64,000 bases of DNA, from positions 5,370,690-5,434,689 of the forward strand of contig OZ024855.1 in assembly GCA_964017155.1 (NCBI GenBank), given 5' to 3'. Below the pieces are notes generated by a model. The model was not told where the DNA came from. It worked only from the letters and a program-made list of their open reading frames with translations, and did not search any database. This document shows positions 26,510-38,698 of the stretch, piece after piece. Each line of letters opens with the position of its first letter. Position 1 is the stretch's first letter. Both the position numbers and the translations under genes were made by a program. This DNA is from Oasisia sp. SBJ-2009 (taxonomy: Eukaryota; Annelida; Polychaeta; Sabellida; Siboglinidae).

Positions 26510-26993
26510 TTTCTTTCCTACGCCTGCAACCTTGAGTCAACCTGGACAAGGAGAACGGAACCGGTTAATCAGTGAACACAACGTACCCCAAAGTGCTCCA
26601 AAAGCAAAATGTATACATTTCTAACTAAAACTATAGTATGCAGATAATAACAAAATAAATATTCGTTATGTTGCACTTCACGGTAGGCGATATAACCGGC
26701 AGATGATAAAGATGCAGATCAATTCTACACAGCAACCTGAAACACTCACCAACAAACGGGCACTGAGGACGGTTGTCGGCATGCGCAAAGGTCATGTTTC
26801 ATTTATCCGTAGAGGGGTGACGCCAATGGGGCATTGTGGGTATCCTTGTAATTTATATAATTTCACACTTTACTTGCAAACTGTCATTTCAATGACACTA
26901 TTATATTTGGTTTTGTAGCATTTGTTAAATTTTATAATTTCGACATTATTGCAATGCGCTAGTATCCATTCGTGAATTTTCGGTAGGCGTCGA
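26510..26993. promoter_or_regulatory. Probable bidirectional promoter, ATP synthase c and JAZF1
   Basis: These 484 bp separate the two divergent start codons, so both 5' UTRs and promoters, or untranslated first exons, must lie here or be interleaved. No TATA box stands out at a convincing position on either strand. The call rests on gene layout only. Confidence 0.5.
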
Positions 26994-28209
26994 ATGAATA
27001 CACGGGACTCTGTCATGTCAGATAGGCAAATGGCGGTGTTCTTGGTTAATTGGTGCAAATTTCGAGGATGCGGATTAACTTTTGCCACGTTAGGAGAGCT
27101 AATCCAGCACATTGAAGAAATACACATAAGTACGAAAGATTTATCTGGCCATGGATGCAAAGCAAACTGTAGCACATGGTTTCATTTTTGTATGCGCTTG
27201 AACCAAACGTATCATGTTTACAAACGCTATTGCGTTCACGCTCAGTGCGTGTGACGTCACATGTATCGAGGGGGAATCCCCGCCGTGGCTCCCCACGTTT
27301 GACGGATGTCTTGAGTCAACTAACTGGTTTAAAGTAATGCAATAAATAATGATGATTACGTATTTATTTTAATTCACCCAGTAACCTGTCAGTAAAACAA
27401 TTTAGCTTTTTTAAGATATACAAAAAACATGTTTCCAGGCTTTTTATTAATTATGAGACATTGCACATGTACATATATGTCATAAATGATAAAGTTATAA
27501 TTCAATATTATGTAAAAAAATAGCAAATGTCTTGCAATACGTTCCATAATTATTGCAAAGGTCGAAAGAGGGTTTAAAATATATGTCGATCACCGTGCAC
27601 ATACTAGCATATACACATTAAAATACTATAATAATGATCATGCAGGTGTCAGTGTATAATAATTAAGATCACCTTTAAAAATTATTACTCTTACATATTT
27701 TTGAACTGAGCCATTGCACGGCCTCCGATCCATATATTTGGTGATGCATTATATAAAATATACTAGAGGGTTGTGGTGTACATGTATGGTGTGTCCCAGC
27801 AAACAATGACTCGTGATTTCACATGTTCTGTAAGTGAATTCACGACTTCAGCTGACTCAATTCACGTGTTTCTGTACGTTAATTCACCGGATTCTGTGAA
27901 CAAATTTGGTGTGTCGTCATATGTTTACCGTGAAATCACAAGTTTTCACGTGATCACACGTACCAGTTAATTCTGACCCAGTACGACTCGTGTCAAACTC
28001 GTTCAACACTCGTGACAACAGTCAGAACATGTGTATTCACGTAAATACACATGAAAACATGTACTGGTAGAGCAGTACCAATTATGAACCAGTATGACAC
28101 ATGCCAACTGGTTCAGAAATGGTTCCTTGTTTGCTGGGGTGGTAAGGCGCATGTATTGTATATATGATATGGTACATGTTAATTGTGTGTGGGTGTATGT
28201 TTGGTATGT

Positions 28210-28248
<39 letters not shown>

Positions 28249-28250
28249 TG

Positions 28251-28288
<38 letters not shown>

Positions 28289-28988
28289 TGAGTGAGTGAG
28301 TGAGTGAGTGTGTGTGTGTGTGAGTGTGTGTGAGTGTGTGTGTGTGTGTGTGTGAGTGAATGTGAGTGAGTGAGTGAGTGAGTGAGTGAGTGAGTGAGTG
28401 AGTGAGTGTGTGAGAGTGTGAGAGTGAGTGTGTGTGTGAGTGAGTGAGTGAGTGAGTGAGTGTGTGTGTGTGCTGTTGTGTGTTTGTGGGGGGAAGGTGG
28501 CACGTGTAGTGTGGTACGTTTTATTATGTGTGTGTTGTAAGTGTGTAATGTGTTATTATGGTGAGTGTGTCATGGGAATGTTATGGTGCATAGTATGCCA
28601 TGGTGTTTTTTGTATGTGGTGTAGTACGTGTGTGTGGTATGGTGTGTAGTGTAGTGTGGGTGTGTGTGCCCACGTGCGCGCGCGTGCATGCATGGTATGG
28701 TGTATGGTATGCTATGGTGTGTGTGTGGTGTGTGATACAGTATGGTGTGTGTGTGGTGTGTGTGGTGTGTGTTATAGTATGGTGTGTACGTGTGTGGTGT
28801 GTGATGTGATATAGTATGGTGTGTGTGATATAATATGGTGTGTGATATAGTATGGTGTGTATGTGGGGTGTGATAGTATGCTGTGTATGATATAGTATGT
28901 TGTGTGTGATATAGTATGGTGTGTGTGATATAGCATGGTGTGTAGTGTGATGTAGTATGATGTGTGTGGTGTGATGTAATATGGTGTG

Positions 28989-29023
<35 letters not shown>

Positions 29024-32000
29024 AGTATGGTGTGTGTGGTGTGATGTAGTATGGTATGTGTGGTGTGATGTAGTATGGTGTGTGTGGTGTGATGTAGTAT
29101 GGTGTGTGTGATGTAGTATGGTGTGTGTGGTGTGATGTAGTATGGTGTGTGCGTGATGTAGTATGGTGTGTGTGGTGTGATGTAGTATGGTGTGTGCGTG
29201 ATGTAGTATGGTGTGTGTGGTGTGATGTAGTATGGTGTGTGTGATGTGTGTGTGGTGTGATGTAGTATGGTGTGTGTGGTGTGATGTAGTATGGTGTGTG
29301 ATGTAGTATGATTTGTGGTGTGATGTAGTATGATGTGTGTGGTGTGATGTAGTATGGTGTGTATGATGTAGTATGATGTGTGTGGCGTGATGTAGTATGA
29401 TGTGTGTGGTGTGATGTAGTATGGTGTGTGTGATGTGTGTGGTGTGATGTAGTATGATGTGTGTGGTGTGATGTAGTATGATGTGTGTGGTGTGATGTAG
29501 TATGATGTGTGTGTGTGTGTGTGTGTGTGGTGATGTAGTATGATGTGTGTGGTGTGATGTAGTATGGTGTGTGTGTAGTGTGATGTAGTATGGTGTGTGT
29601 GATGTAGTATGATGTGTGTGGTGTGATGTAGTATGGTGTGTGTGTGGTGTAGTATGATGTGTGTGGTGTGATGTAGTATGATGTGTGTGGTGTGATGTAG
29701 TATGATGTGTGTGGTGTGATGTAGTATGGTGTGTGTAGTGTGATGTAGTATGGTGTGTGTGATGTAGTATGATGTGTGTGGTGTGATGTAGTATGGTGTG
29801 TGTAGTGTGATGTAGTATGGTGTGTGTAGTGTGATGTGTGTGGTGTGATGTAGTATGGTGTGTGTGTGGTGTGATGTAGTATGATGTGTGTGGTGTGATG
29901 TAGTATGGTGTGTGTAGTGTGATGTAGTATGGTGTGTGTAGTGTGATGTAGTATGGTGTGTGTGGTGTAGTAAGTATGATGTGTGTGGTGTGATGTAGTA
30001 GGGTGTAAGTGTGTTACATGCTGCAACAGTTCCATCCACAAGGTACATTGAGTTCTTCTGGTCAGACTTGAGTACTTTGTCTTCTGTCTTAGACAATGAC
30101 CCAAGAGCACTGGAGAGACAAGAGTCACAGCATCCTCCCTCACTTCCTCTCAGCTACATTCTCAGGTAGGTGTCTACTAGGCTACTTCTCTATATGGTTC
30201 ATAACATCTTCACAAGCCAGGAGTAGCTGTTGACTGGAATTCCTATAAAAAACGTTAACACATTAATGTTGAGAGTGTCTTTTGCAGGGTATTCACAGAC
30301 GCTGCAAGAAAAGAGAAGAAATTCCGTCCATCGTCCGTGTCTCCGGTGCCTTCTTTTGAGAGTAACACTCCAACCGGTACGACATTGTGATATTTTAACC
30401 TCTCATATTTCTGATTGTATGCATTTGGGAATTCGTTAGACCTGTTTGAGTTTAATGACTGATCATTTGCCGTCTCAATCACGCCATAAATGTACGTGTC
30501 CAATGTGTTTGAGTGTGCCTGTGAGTCACTGTGAAGGTGTGTTCCAGGGAGTGAGTTTGATGAAGACGAAGTGCGAAGTGAAGATGAAGACAGCGATGAC
30601 TCCTGGACAACGCAGGAGGAATTCACATCCGAACTCATTCTCAGGTACAACTTTACCTTTGAGAAAGGTTTCAGAAAACAGTGAGTAAAGTTTCCATATG
30701 TAGCAGATGATTACCCCACATCTGCTAAGTAAATCTTAGTTATCTTACCCACCTGACATTTTTTAGAACTAAATTTCTCGATAAAACAACCCTTTATGTG
30801 TCCATTGTAATATTACAGAGCAAAAATTTAAATATGTGACAGTTTATGCATTCTGCGAACATGACAGACCTTTTCAATGGAACACCATATCACCATATCA
30901 GCTTGTCTGGGGAGCATTCAGTCACGCAGCAATTAATTTGTTATGATTACTCGTACACAAATATTCACCAGTCCCTATAGCCAGGTACTCATTCATACAG
31001 CTCAATGAACTGAAGCAATGTAGAGTGAAAACACTTGCCCAAGGTTTTTCACAGTGGCACAGGACTTGAACCCGGTCCTTTTAGTCAATAGTCCAATGCT
31101 CTACTCCTGAATCACTGACATTGTCTTACAGATATTGATAGAATACTGTAATAATTGTCAGTCTACCAGTACCACGGTTGGTTTGTCCCTCAATATTACT
31201 CAAACAGTGAGTAAGCATTGTGTTGCGACTAACAGAAATAAATTGTGTCTCTGGATAGTATTTTGTTAGTGCAAACTCTGCTTGTAGGAGCTGGTTTGAT
31301 TAACCAGTCACTTGCTTGTATTAAAATTATCTTCACTTCTGTTAGTGTTCTCACCTTGTGTGATTTTTGTACTACAACTTTATTTAAACTGCTGTAAAGA
31401 TGTAATCATTCCTAATGAATGACACATAGCTGTGTACAGTTGCAATATGTGTGGTGTATACTTGTAGTATGTGTGGTGTATACTTGCAGTATGTGTGGTG
31501 TACACTTATAGTATGTGTGGTGTACACTTTCAGTATATGTGGTGTATACTTGCAGTATGTGTAGTGTACACTTGCAGTATTGTGGTGTACACCTGCAGTA
31601 TGTGTGATGTACACTTGCAGTGTGTGTGATGTACACTTGCAGTATGTGTGGTGTACACTTGCAGTATGTGTGGTGTGCACTTGCAGTATGTGTGGTGTAC
31701 ATTTGCAGTATGTGTGATGTACACTTGCAGTATGTGTGATGTACACTTGCAGTATGTGTGGTGTACACTTGCAGTATGTGTGATATACACTTGTAGTATG
31801 TGTGATGTACACTTGCAGTATATGTGGTGTACACTTGCAGTATGTGTGGTGTACACTTGCAGTATGTGTGGTGTACACTTGCAGTATGTGTGGTGTACAC
31901 TTGCAGTATGTGTGGTGTACACTTGTAGTATGTGTGATGTACACTTGCAGTATGTGTGGTGTACATTTGCAGTACGTGTGGTGTACACTTGCAGTATGTG

Positions 32001-33322
32001 TGGTGTACACTTGCAGTACGTGTGGTGTACACTTGCAGTACATGTGGTGTACACTTGCAGTATGTGTGGTGTACACTTGCAGTATGATCTCCGGCAAGGA
32101 CCGAGACGGGGAGAAGCCATTTGCCTGCCCAGTGCCGGGATGTAAGAAACGCTACAAGAATGTGAATGGCATCAAGTACCACGCGAAACATGGCCACAAG
32201 AAAGAAATCAGGTGAAGTCCACCACTGTCTATAGTCAGGTACTCATTCATACAGCTGAGTGAACAGAAAGTAGGTGAACTCATAACCAAACTATACTAGT
32301 TAGACAGCTTGAGGTCATAAGCAATATATGGTCAATAGGCTGAGGTCATAAACAAACCGCTTCATAGGGTGAGGTCACATCCAAACTGTGCTTGATAGGC
32401 TGAGGTTAACTACACTTGATAGTTTAAGGTCATAACCAAATTATGCTTGATAAGGTGAAGTCATGAAGGTGAAAATACGCTTTATAGGCAGGTTATAGCC
32501 ATACAACACGTGATCATAACCAAACTATGCTTGATAGGCTGAGGTCAAAAGAAAGCTACATTCATTATGTTGAGATCACAACCAAACAACTCTTGATACA
32601 TTGCAGACAGTCACAACCAAACAACTCTTGATACATTGCAGTCACAACCAAACAACTCTTGATACATTGCAGTCACAACCAAACAACTCTTGATACATTG
32701 CAGTCACAACCAAACAACTCTTGATACATTGCAGTCACAACCAAACAACAGTCAGAAGGTCAAGGTCATAAAAAAAAAAATCTGTAATAACTTTAACATT
32801 AATATACAAGTAATGGTTAAGTAATTATATGAGTAGTTTTATAAATATTGATTTACTTAACAGCAGCAAAAATGATTTAATTGTATTGTTAGAAAACACA
32901 CAGCCACTCCTCTGATCGGGGTTTGTCACATTTAGCCTGTGTCTCGTGAGGGAGCGGAATTCATGGATGGAATGTTTCCAAACTGCAGGGTTCGGAAGAC
33001 GCTGCGTTGTCACTGTGGGAAGAGTTACAAGTCGATCCCCGGGCTGCGCTCCCACTGCTCGGTCCACCATCCCGCCACTGACTTCTGGTCCATCCTGCAG
33101 CGAGTCAAGTCTCCATTCCACAAACACGGCGCAGGCGTCCAGCACACACTGATCGCGCCACTGCAGCTAGCAGCAATGACACACAAGCCAGAGACTCAGC
33201 TCGGCTCCGACGCTGAGAATCTGTCGCTATCGTCCATGACGTGTCAGGCGCTTGACCCAGCGTCACTTGTCTCAGTTCCCACAGCCCAGACTGCCGTCCT
33301 AATCAACCAGCAAGACAAGTGA
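26994..33322 (+). CDS. JAZF1: JAZF1 zinc-finger transcription cofactor
   Basis: Coding exons: 26994-27129, 30093-30165, 30288-30376, 30548-30644, 32083-32211, 32989-33322; phases agree, 285 aa. Finger 1 is CKFRGCGLTFATLGELIQHI (C-x4-C, H-x4-H). Next come DPRALERQE, the SYILRVFTDAAR segment, and an acidic linker TGSEFDEDE...DSDDSWTTQ. Finger 2 is KPFACPVPGCKKRYKNVNGI with two His, and finger 3 is RCHCGKSYKSIPGLRSH (C-x-C form). This order and these motifs match vertebrate JAZF1 (243 aa). The last about 50 residues, beyond the finger 3 helix, are an extension rich in Ser, Thr and Gln. An in-frame ATG at 27015 would give an N-terminus closer to the vertebrate length, so the start is uncertain by 7 codons. 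Vertebrate JAZF1 works with nuclear receptors and in the NuA4/TIP60 complex. Confidence 0.95.
27795..28138. mobile_element. Hairpin-rich MITE with CCCAGCAAACAA ends
   Basis: The left end CCCAGCAAACAA and the right end TTGTTTGCTGGG are perfect inverted repeats. The interior is packed with short inverted words built from ACGTG and TTCACG. It has no coding capacity. I could not fix a target duplication; the flanks TATGGTGTG and GTGGTAAGG only partly agree. It lies in JAZF1 intron 1. Confidence 0.65.
28195..30010. repeat. 1.8-kb GT-rich satellite block in JAZF1 intron 1
   Basis: Two parts. From 28195 to about 28475 it is (TG)n mixed with (TGAG)n blocks. From about 28560 to 30005 it is an array of variable units built on GATGTAGTATG plus (TG)n, with GTGTGATGTAGTATGGTGTG as the commonest word. 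The His/Thr/Tyr-rich minus-strand frames of more than 500 codons are an effect of the repeat and are not genes. Confidence 0.95.
30970..31120 (-). mobile_element. tRNA-derived SINE
   Basis: Read on the minus strand, the unit starts GATTCAGGAGTAGAGCATTG (A-box-like) and contains GGTTCAAGTCC (B-box) about 30 bp later. It then has a CTTGGGCAAGTG block and ends in a tail with TGTATGAATGAGTACCTGG. That is the layout of an RNA polymerase III SINE. The tail recurs without the head at 32230, so this is a dispersed family. It is intronic in JAZF1. Confidence 0.7.
31438..32082 (+). repeat. 22-bp minisatellite ending at the JAZF1 exon 5 acceptor
   Basis: About 29 copies of the unit ACACTTGCAGTATGTGTGGTG plus T, mostly exact, running without a break into the exon. 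The true acceptor is ACACTTGCAG (ending 32082) and the exon begins TATGATCTCC. Every unit therefore carries TTGCAG followed by TATG, a full copy of the acceptor and the first four exon bases. Cys/Val/Tyr-rich frames on both strands are artefacts. Confidence 0.95.
32228..32275 (-). mobile_element. Truncated copy of the SINE tail
   Basis: CTATAGTCAGGTACTCATTC followed by ATACAGCTGAGTGAAC matches the tail of the SINE at 30970-31120 with few differences. No tRNA-like head is present. It lies just after the exon 5 donor of JAZF1. Confidence 0.55.
32570..32750. repeat. 31-bp tandem repeat in JAZF1 intron 5
   Basis: Five to six copies of a unit containing TCACAACCAAACAACTCTTG and ending ATACATTGCAG. 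It does not reach the next exon. Confidence 0.85.
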
Positions 33323-36300
33323 ATGAGTCGACTCGTGCTTCGTTATAAGGCCAGTGTGATTTGTATTGAACCCGTAGGGTGATTGTCTAAGTTCATAGCA
33401 TCACAAAATACGGCAAGCAGTATGCAGGGGGGTTTGTCAATATGTTTTGCACAAAATGTGTTCGTGGTAACCATTATGCAAATTGTTGCTAACTAGCTTT
33501 CTGGGTCTAAAAAATTGCAAGTGCCACACTAGATGTTGGAGGAGGGCCTAATATCATGTGCGTAACAGTTGTAGAGTTCATGCTGAACTTCTCCGTAAAG
33601 TGGGTGTGAGACAGAAACACTTATGTTTACACGTGTCCGTGATTATGTAGTGATATTTTGTAAACACACATGACAAATGCAATGTATGGGATTAATCTCA
33701 CGGCACTAACGTTTACTACTTTGCTACTACTGTAATGTATGGGAGTAATCTTATGCCCTGTAATGTTTACTTTGCTATTACTGTAATGCAAATTTGCAAT
33801 GTTCAAGTCTACGTAAGACATTGGGTAATGTTTTGGGGTTGGTAAATTAAAAGAAAATTTGTTTCCCTAGAATGTCTAGAAAAGGACAGGCACATGGCAT
33901 GTTTGTGGGTATTTTCCAATGCTGTGGTGAGAAAATGAAAACATACTAGTCTGAACTACAGTTCGGTGATGCATTTAGTAGGGCTAGATTAAGACCAAAC
34001 ATCTTTTGAGCGTGTAACTATGTGACAGAATCAAGATAATATATATTGGCCAAATTAGCTCAAAACTTTAACTGTACAAAATCACAATACAAAGTAGAAT
34101 TTAAAACTCTTCCAATATGTTGAGCACCCAAGTTTGTTTTAATGAGACAGCGTTTTGTTCATATCAAGTATTGTTATGTTGTAATTTTAATTTGAAAGCT
34201 TCGACGCAGACTTACAATAGGCAAATTATCTTATGAAATTATGATCTTAATATACATTTGTGTCCTCAAAAAGTTAGAATAGATATGTTTTCTATCATAT
34301 CATCTGATTTTAGTTTAAAAAAATCATTAGTTTAAATGTTCTTTGTTCACATTTGATCAGTTTTTTGGTACAACTACAGCTATTATTTGGCAAACAGAAT
34401 TAGTGGGGTGATGTGATTATGTACTCCAAGACAGGTCCTGGAGCAACAGCTCCTGTAGGGCAGAGTAAGCGTAGTGTAAAAGACATTTGTCATGATCTGG
34501 TGTAACATCACTCGCCTTGCATATGTACAGGGTGTCAAGTGTGTCCACTCTTGTAATATTATGTACATAATTATAATGCGATACATTCAAATTGATGAAT
34601 GGAACTAGTCAACATAATCATTGTGATGTTTTGTAGTTTTTGTACAGTTGCTTAGCGGGAAGGAATGATGTAGATTTAGTTGTTTTTGCGTGACGGAATG
34701 ATGCGGAAGGACAGTGGAGCCGGTAACCTGCACCCGTGTTGTACACCGCATGTTCTGTCATATACAAAAACTAACTTAATCAACATCTTCCAGTAACCCA
34801 TTTGATGAACAATTGTGTTGTATCGATTTTGATCTGTACCTGTAGTAACAGTTTATGCAACGTGCCCGCCGAATGTTACAATATGTGATGCTGCTGGTTC
34901 ATCGTCATTCAAAGAATATGACAACTACCTTGTTGTCATTATCTGTGGGAGGAAGTTTAGGACGAGATCAGAAACACATAGTGTAAGACAGGTTTGTTGC
35001 TCCGTGATCAGATGTTAGCTAGTGGAGTTGTTTAACACATAATCAAATCAGGCCTGAAAACACATTATCAACATTTGAAAATCCTTTAGTAAGTTCTAGA
35101 TTCCCAGTAGAATATTTTATATACGGTGTATATTGGTCTGGTGTCTCATTCAGTTGACTGCTCTCTCCATCCATTGCCTTCGTAACTTCCAACGCAGTTA
35201 AAAATTTGAATCTCAACCGGTGGTTCAGTGAGTAAGTCAAACTGATAGAGTTCAGGGAATGTTCATGGTAAATTTCATCCGAGCCTGGCCAGTCCAACAG
35301 TGAATTCAGCGATTGAAACTGTGCAGCATTATCATTACCACCTTTTAATTGCACTTTACATGTGATTTAGTTTGATGCAAAACCGTATAAATTATCACGA
35401 GCAGGCCATGTCGAATTGTAAATCAATTATTTTCAGTGAAAAAGGTTTTGATGTCTGAGACTTTCAGTGCTGAAAGTCTAGGACATCAAAACCTTTTTCA
35501 CTGAAAATTCAGCACTGAATGCAGAACATTCCCACACAATGAAGCCTGTTCAGTGTTTGTGTTATGGAGGTCTGAATCCACATATTTTGGGTGAAATCTG
35601 TTTGCACATCATGGGTCTATCAAACTGTATTATTCATGAAGTTACTTTTGTACAATTTCCAGCACTGTTTCTGTGAACACGTTACCGTGTCTTTTCGTTT
35701 GTATAAAAATGTTGAATACGTTTATAATGGGGAAAATACACAGTAGCCGGTGCATGAATTTATTTATTAGTATTGTATATATACTGTATATACTGTATGT
35801 ACAGGGTCTGTGTGAATACACGTATATATGAATGACGCAGATAATCTACAACTGTATGTAACCTTTGACACAGATCAAATATTAAATCTGTAATTGCATA
35901 ACTAGCAGCAGGCAGCATCAACAAAGGGTATGTGTTATAATGAAGCCCAGATATTTCCTAAATTAACAGTCGTCATTCAAACTCTGCAGCGTATACTTTC
36001 CGTAATTTGAGTAAGACTTGTTTGTGGTGTTCTCTGTACAATTTGAATGTTGAATAAGTTATTGTGGAATAAAATGTTACATTTTCTGATGGTAGTAGTG
36101 TTGGTTCTGTAGTTGGATTAGTGCGATACACATGATATGGTGAATAGCGTGCACACTTGGTTTTTAGTTTACAATGAAAGGTGTGAGCATTTAGATGTCA
36201 CCGGTTTAGCCCACTGTATCAGTATGACAGCCAACTTCACAGTACTTGTCTTCTAATATTTTATCAGTTTGTAAAATACTGAGAATGTATAACATAAACA

Positions 36301-36881
36301 AAAAAATTAACAAGCCCTTGTTGCTTCTGTTATCAGTCTCCCAGCAGAATGTTATGCAACATGTAATACTAGATATGCATCAAAAATATTACAAACTTGG
36401 GTTTCGAACTGTAAATTACAATCTTTAATGATTATTTAATACAAACTCTTTCCTGATGACAGTGGTACTTATAACATTTTGTATGCAGAAGCTTCTGTGT
36501 TTCTACAAAGTAGGAATTAATTGACACACAGGGGGGCATCCTAATATGAAAACTGGTTGCCCAATGGCCCTAAAAGGTTTCCTGGGTTATTGTTAATATT
36601 GAGGCATTGCAATAGAATTCACATGTTACTTTCTTACAAATAGTTTATCCACCACTGAACAAGTTTCATTTCAAGGAACCTGTAATTGGAACATTTTAAC
36701 CCAATGGTGACCAACTGCTTGTGAATGAGGGTGGCTGAATGACTGCAGTGACAAGTTACCAGCACAAGTCACCAGTGCACTGTGCATCAACAAGTTAACA
36801 CTATGAGTCACTTGTGTTATCTATTGGGAGGAATCAACAATTCCGACATGTCTCTCAAACTGAGGTAGTCTTCTTTGCCAT
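33323..36881. other. JAZF1 3' UTR region converging on SEM1
   Basis: No other gene is seen. An AATAAA at 36068 on the plus strand would give JAZF1 a 3' UTR of about 2.75 kb. A minus-strand AATAAA (35759-35764) would serve SEM1. If both are used the transcripts overlap by about 300 bp. A perfect-looking hairpin lies at 35430-35507. Confidence 0.4.
35430..35507. repeat. 78-bp fold-back hairpin
   Basis: Two 38-bp arms that pair with only about two mismatches, separated by a 2-base loop. The outer end is TTTTCAGTGAAAAAGG and the inner turn is CTTTCAG-TG-CTGAAAG. It would form a long hairpin in either JAZF1 or SEM1 3'-UTR RNA. It could be a microRNA-like precursor or a tiny MITE; the sequence alone cannot decide. 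Confidence 0.8.
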
Positions 36882-38648
36882 TCACTGCTGCATTGGTTCC
36901 GACGGCTTGTAGCCTTGCTTCTCCAACTCTCGCCTGAAATCACACATCACAGCACATTAAGTATATACTATTCATTAGTATCATAATAAAAATATATTAA
37001 AGATTTAATATTTTTTATGCACCACCATGTTTGATTTAATTCTGATTCAGCCTGACATTCTACGAACCTAACATTTATATACGGCATAATAGTAATGGTA
37101 ATGAGTCCCCACCATTGCAATAAAGTGAAATGAAACACATTATTTTATATTTATTTTATTAACAATCTAGTCATTTATCCAACAATGTACCACTGTAGCA
37201 ACACAAATATTCATACTACCAGACAGAGTGGCTAAGAAGCAACACGAAAGACACGAATGTAAGTGTAGTTGTTGAGCAGTTCTCCCTTACATTAAGTCTT
37301 ATTGTCATCTGCTGCTTGGCAGCAATTTGTGTCACTGCCAAATGATTGTCACAAACCTAAGTTGTTGTGAGAAGTCTTCCTCAACGTCATCGTCATCCCA
37401 GTTGTCCTCCCAAACATTCACATCTGTGTCATCTTCCTCAGCACCAGTCCAGTCTAAAAATACATTTTATTAATAATACAATCTCAAACATATGCATCAT
37501 AAGTTAGAGAAATAAAAATTATATCCCTACCTTATGTGCATAACATGATTATTTGCACTAACCTGTGTTTACGATTTGCAATTTCAGTGCTATAAAACTT
37601 ATGTATTTTTTGGATACAAATTTGATTAAGAATATGATACGAGATTTACAACATGAATATAGTATGGCCCATTGATTTTTGCAAAAATTTGAGAAATGTG
37701 TCAGAAAAAAAATGTTTCACTGAAAACTTGTGTTCTCAGCCTATTCTAATACACCTGCATTTATTCACATGACATGCTTTGGACATACAGCACTTTACAC
37801 TGTGCAGATAGCTTTTTGATACAGGGTCCAGGCCCCAGGGTCTTTTTTACAGGATTTGGATTCTGCAAGTCTGTTTTCGAAACTACTTCACTTGTAACAA
37901 CTTTACTTAGACTTAGTTTCTTTGCACACATTTGGTGGAATATATTAGAGATTTAATACACATATATTTACTATAGTATTGACACTCATCGGTTAAGTTT
38001 TTTGTTAAAACGGCATAAAACACGAGGACACTAGTTTAGTCGGCGCCTTGGCACTCCAGAGGCAGAGTCCAGTCACTCGGTCTTAGTCTTAGAACAGCCA
38101 TGGCAGATGAGTGCTGCACTTCCGGTGAATTCGTCTTAATTTATAACAATTGCTTGTTTTTATGTGACGTCAGCACACGTTTCCGCGCAATGACTTAGGA
38201 TGCATATCTATCTGTCTGTTACGACTGTTGTTTGTTGACAGAAATTAAATAAAAATTGCATATTAATCATTGTTTGTATGACTATAAAATTATCACATAC
38301 AAGTGAAAAATGGTGAGTGTATTTCTGTGGCATTACTCAGTGAATAGTATGTTTCTTTGCAGATCTCTACTGTACTGAATTAGACTTACAACATAAATTT
38401 CAAGTATTGAATAAAAATCTGGTAACGATTGATATCGAAGAATTCTGGTATCGAACCAGTACTATTATATATATATATATATATAATAATGTATATACCT
38501 ATATATTATTAATATATATTTATTTTATATATTATAATTATATATACATACATACATATATATATATGTATATATATATGTATATATATGTATATATTAC
38601 ACACACACACACATAAATATATATTTACATATATATTACATATATATT

Positions 38649-38698
<50 letters not shown>

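Noticed and set aside
28570..30143. Minus-strand frames of more than 500 codons rich in His, Thr and Tyr
   Set aside because: They lie wholly in the GT-rich satellite block of JAZF1 intron 1 and exist in more than one frame at once, which is typical of repeats.
31384..32215. Cys/Val/Tyr- and His/Thr-rich frames on both strands
   Set aside because: Translation of the 22-bp minisatellite; only the part from 32083 is real coding sequence (JAZF1 exon 5).
38041..38170. Possible promoter or first exon with ATGGCAGATGAG in SEM1 intron 1
   Set aside because: No downstream open frame or donor that leads to a recognisable protein.
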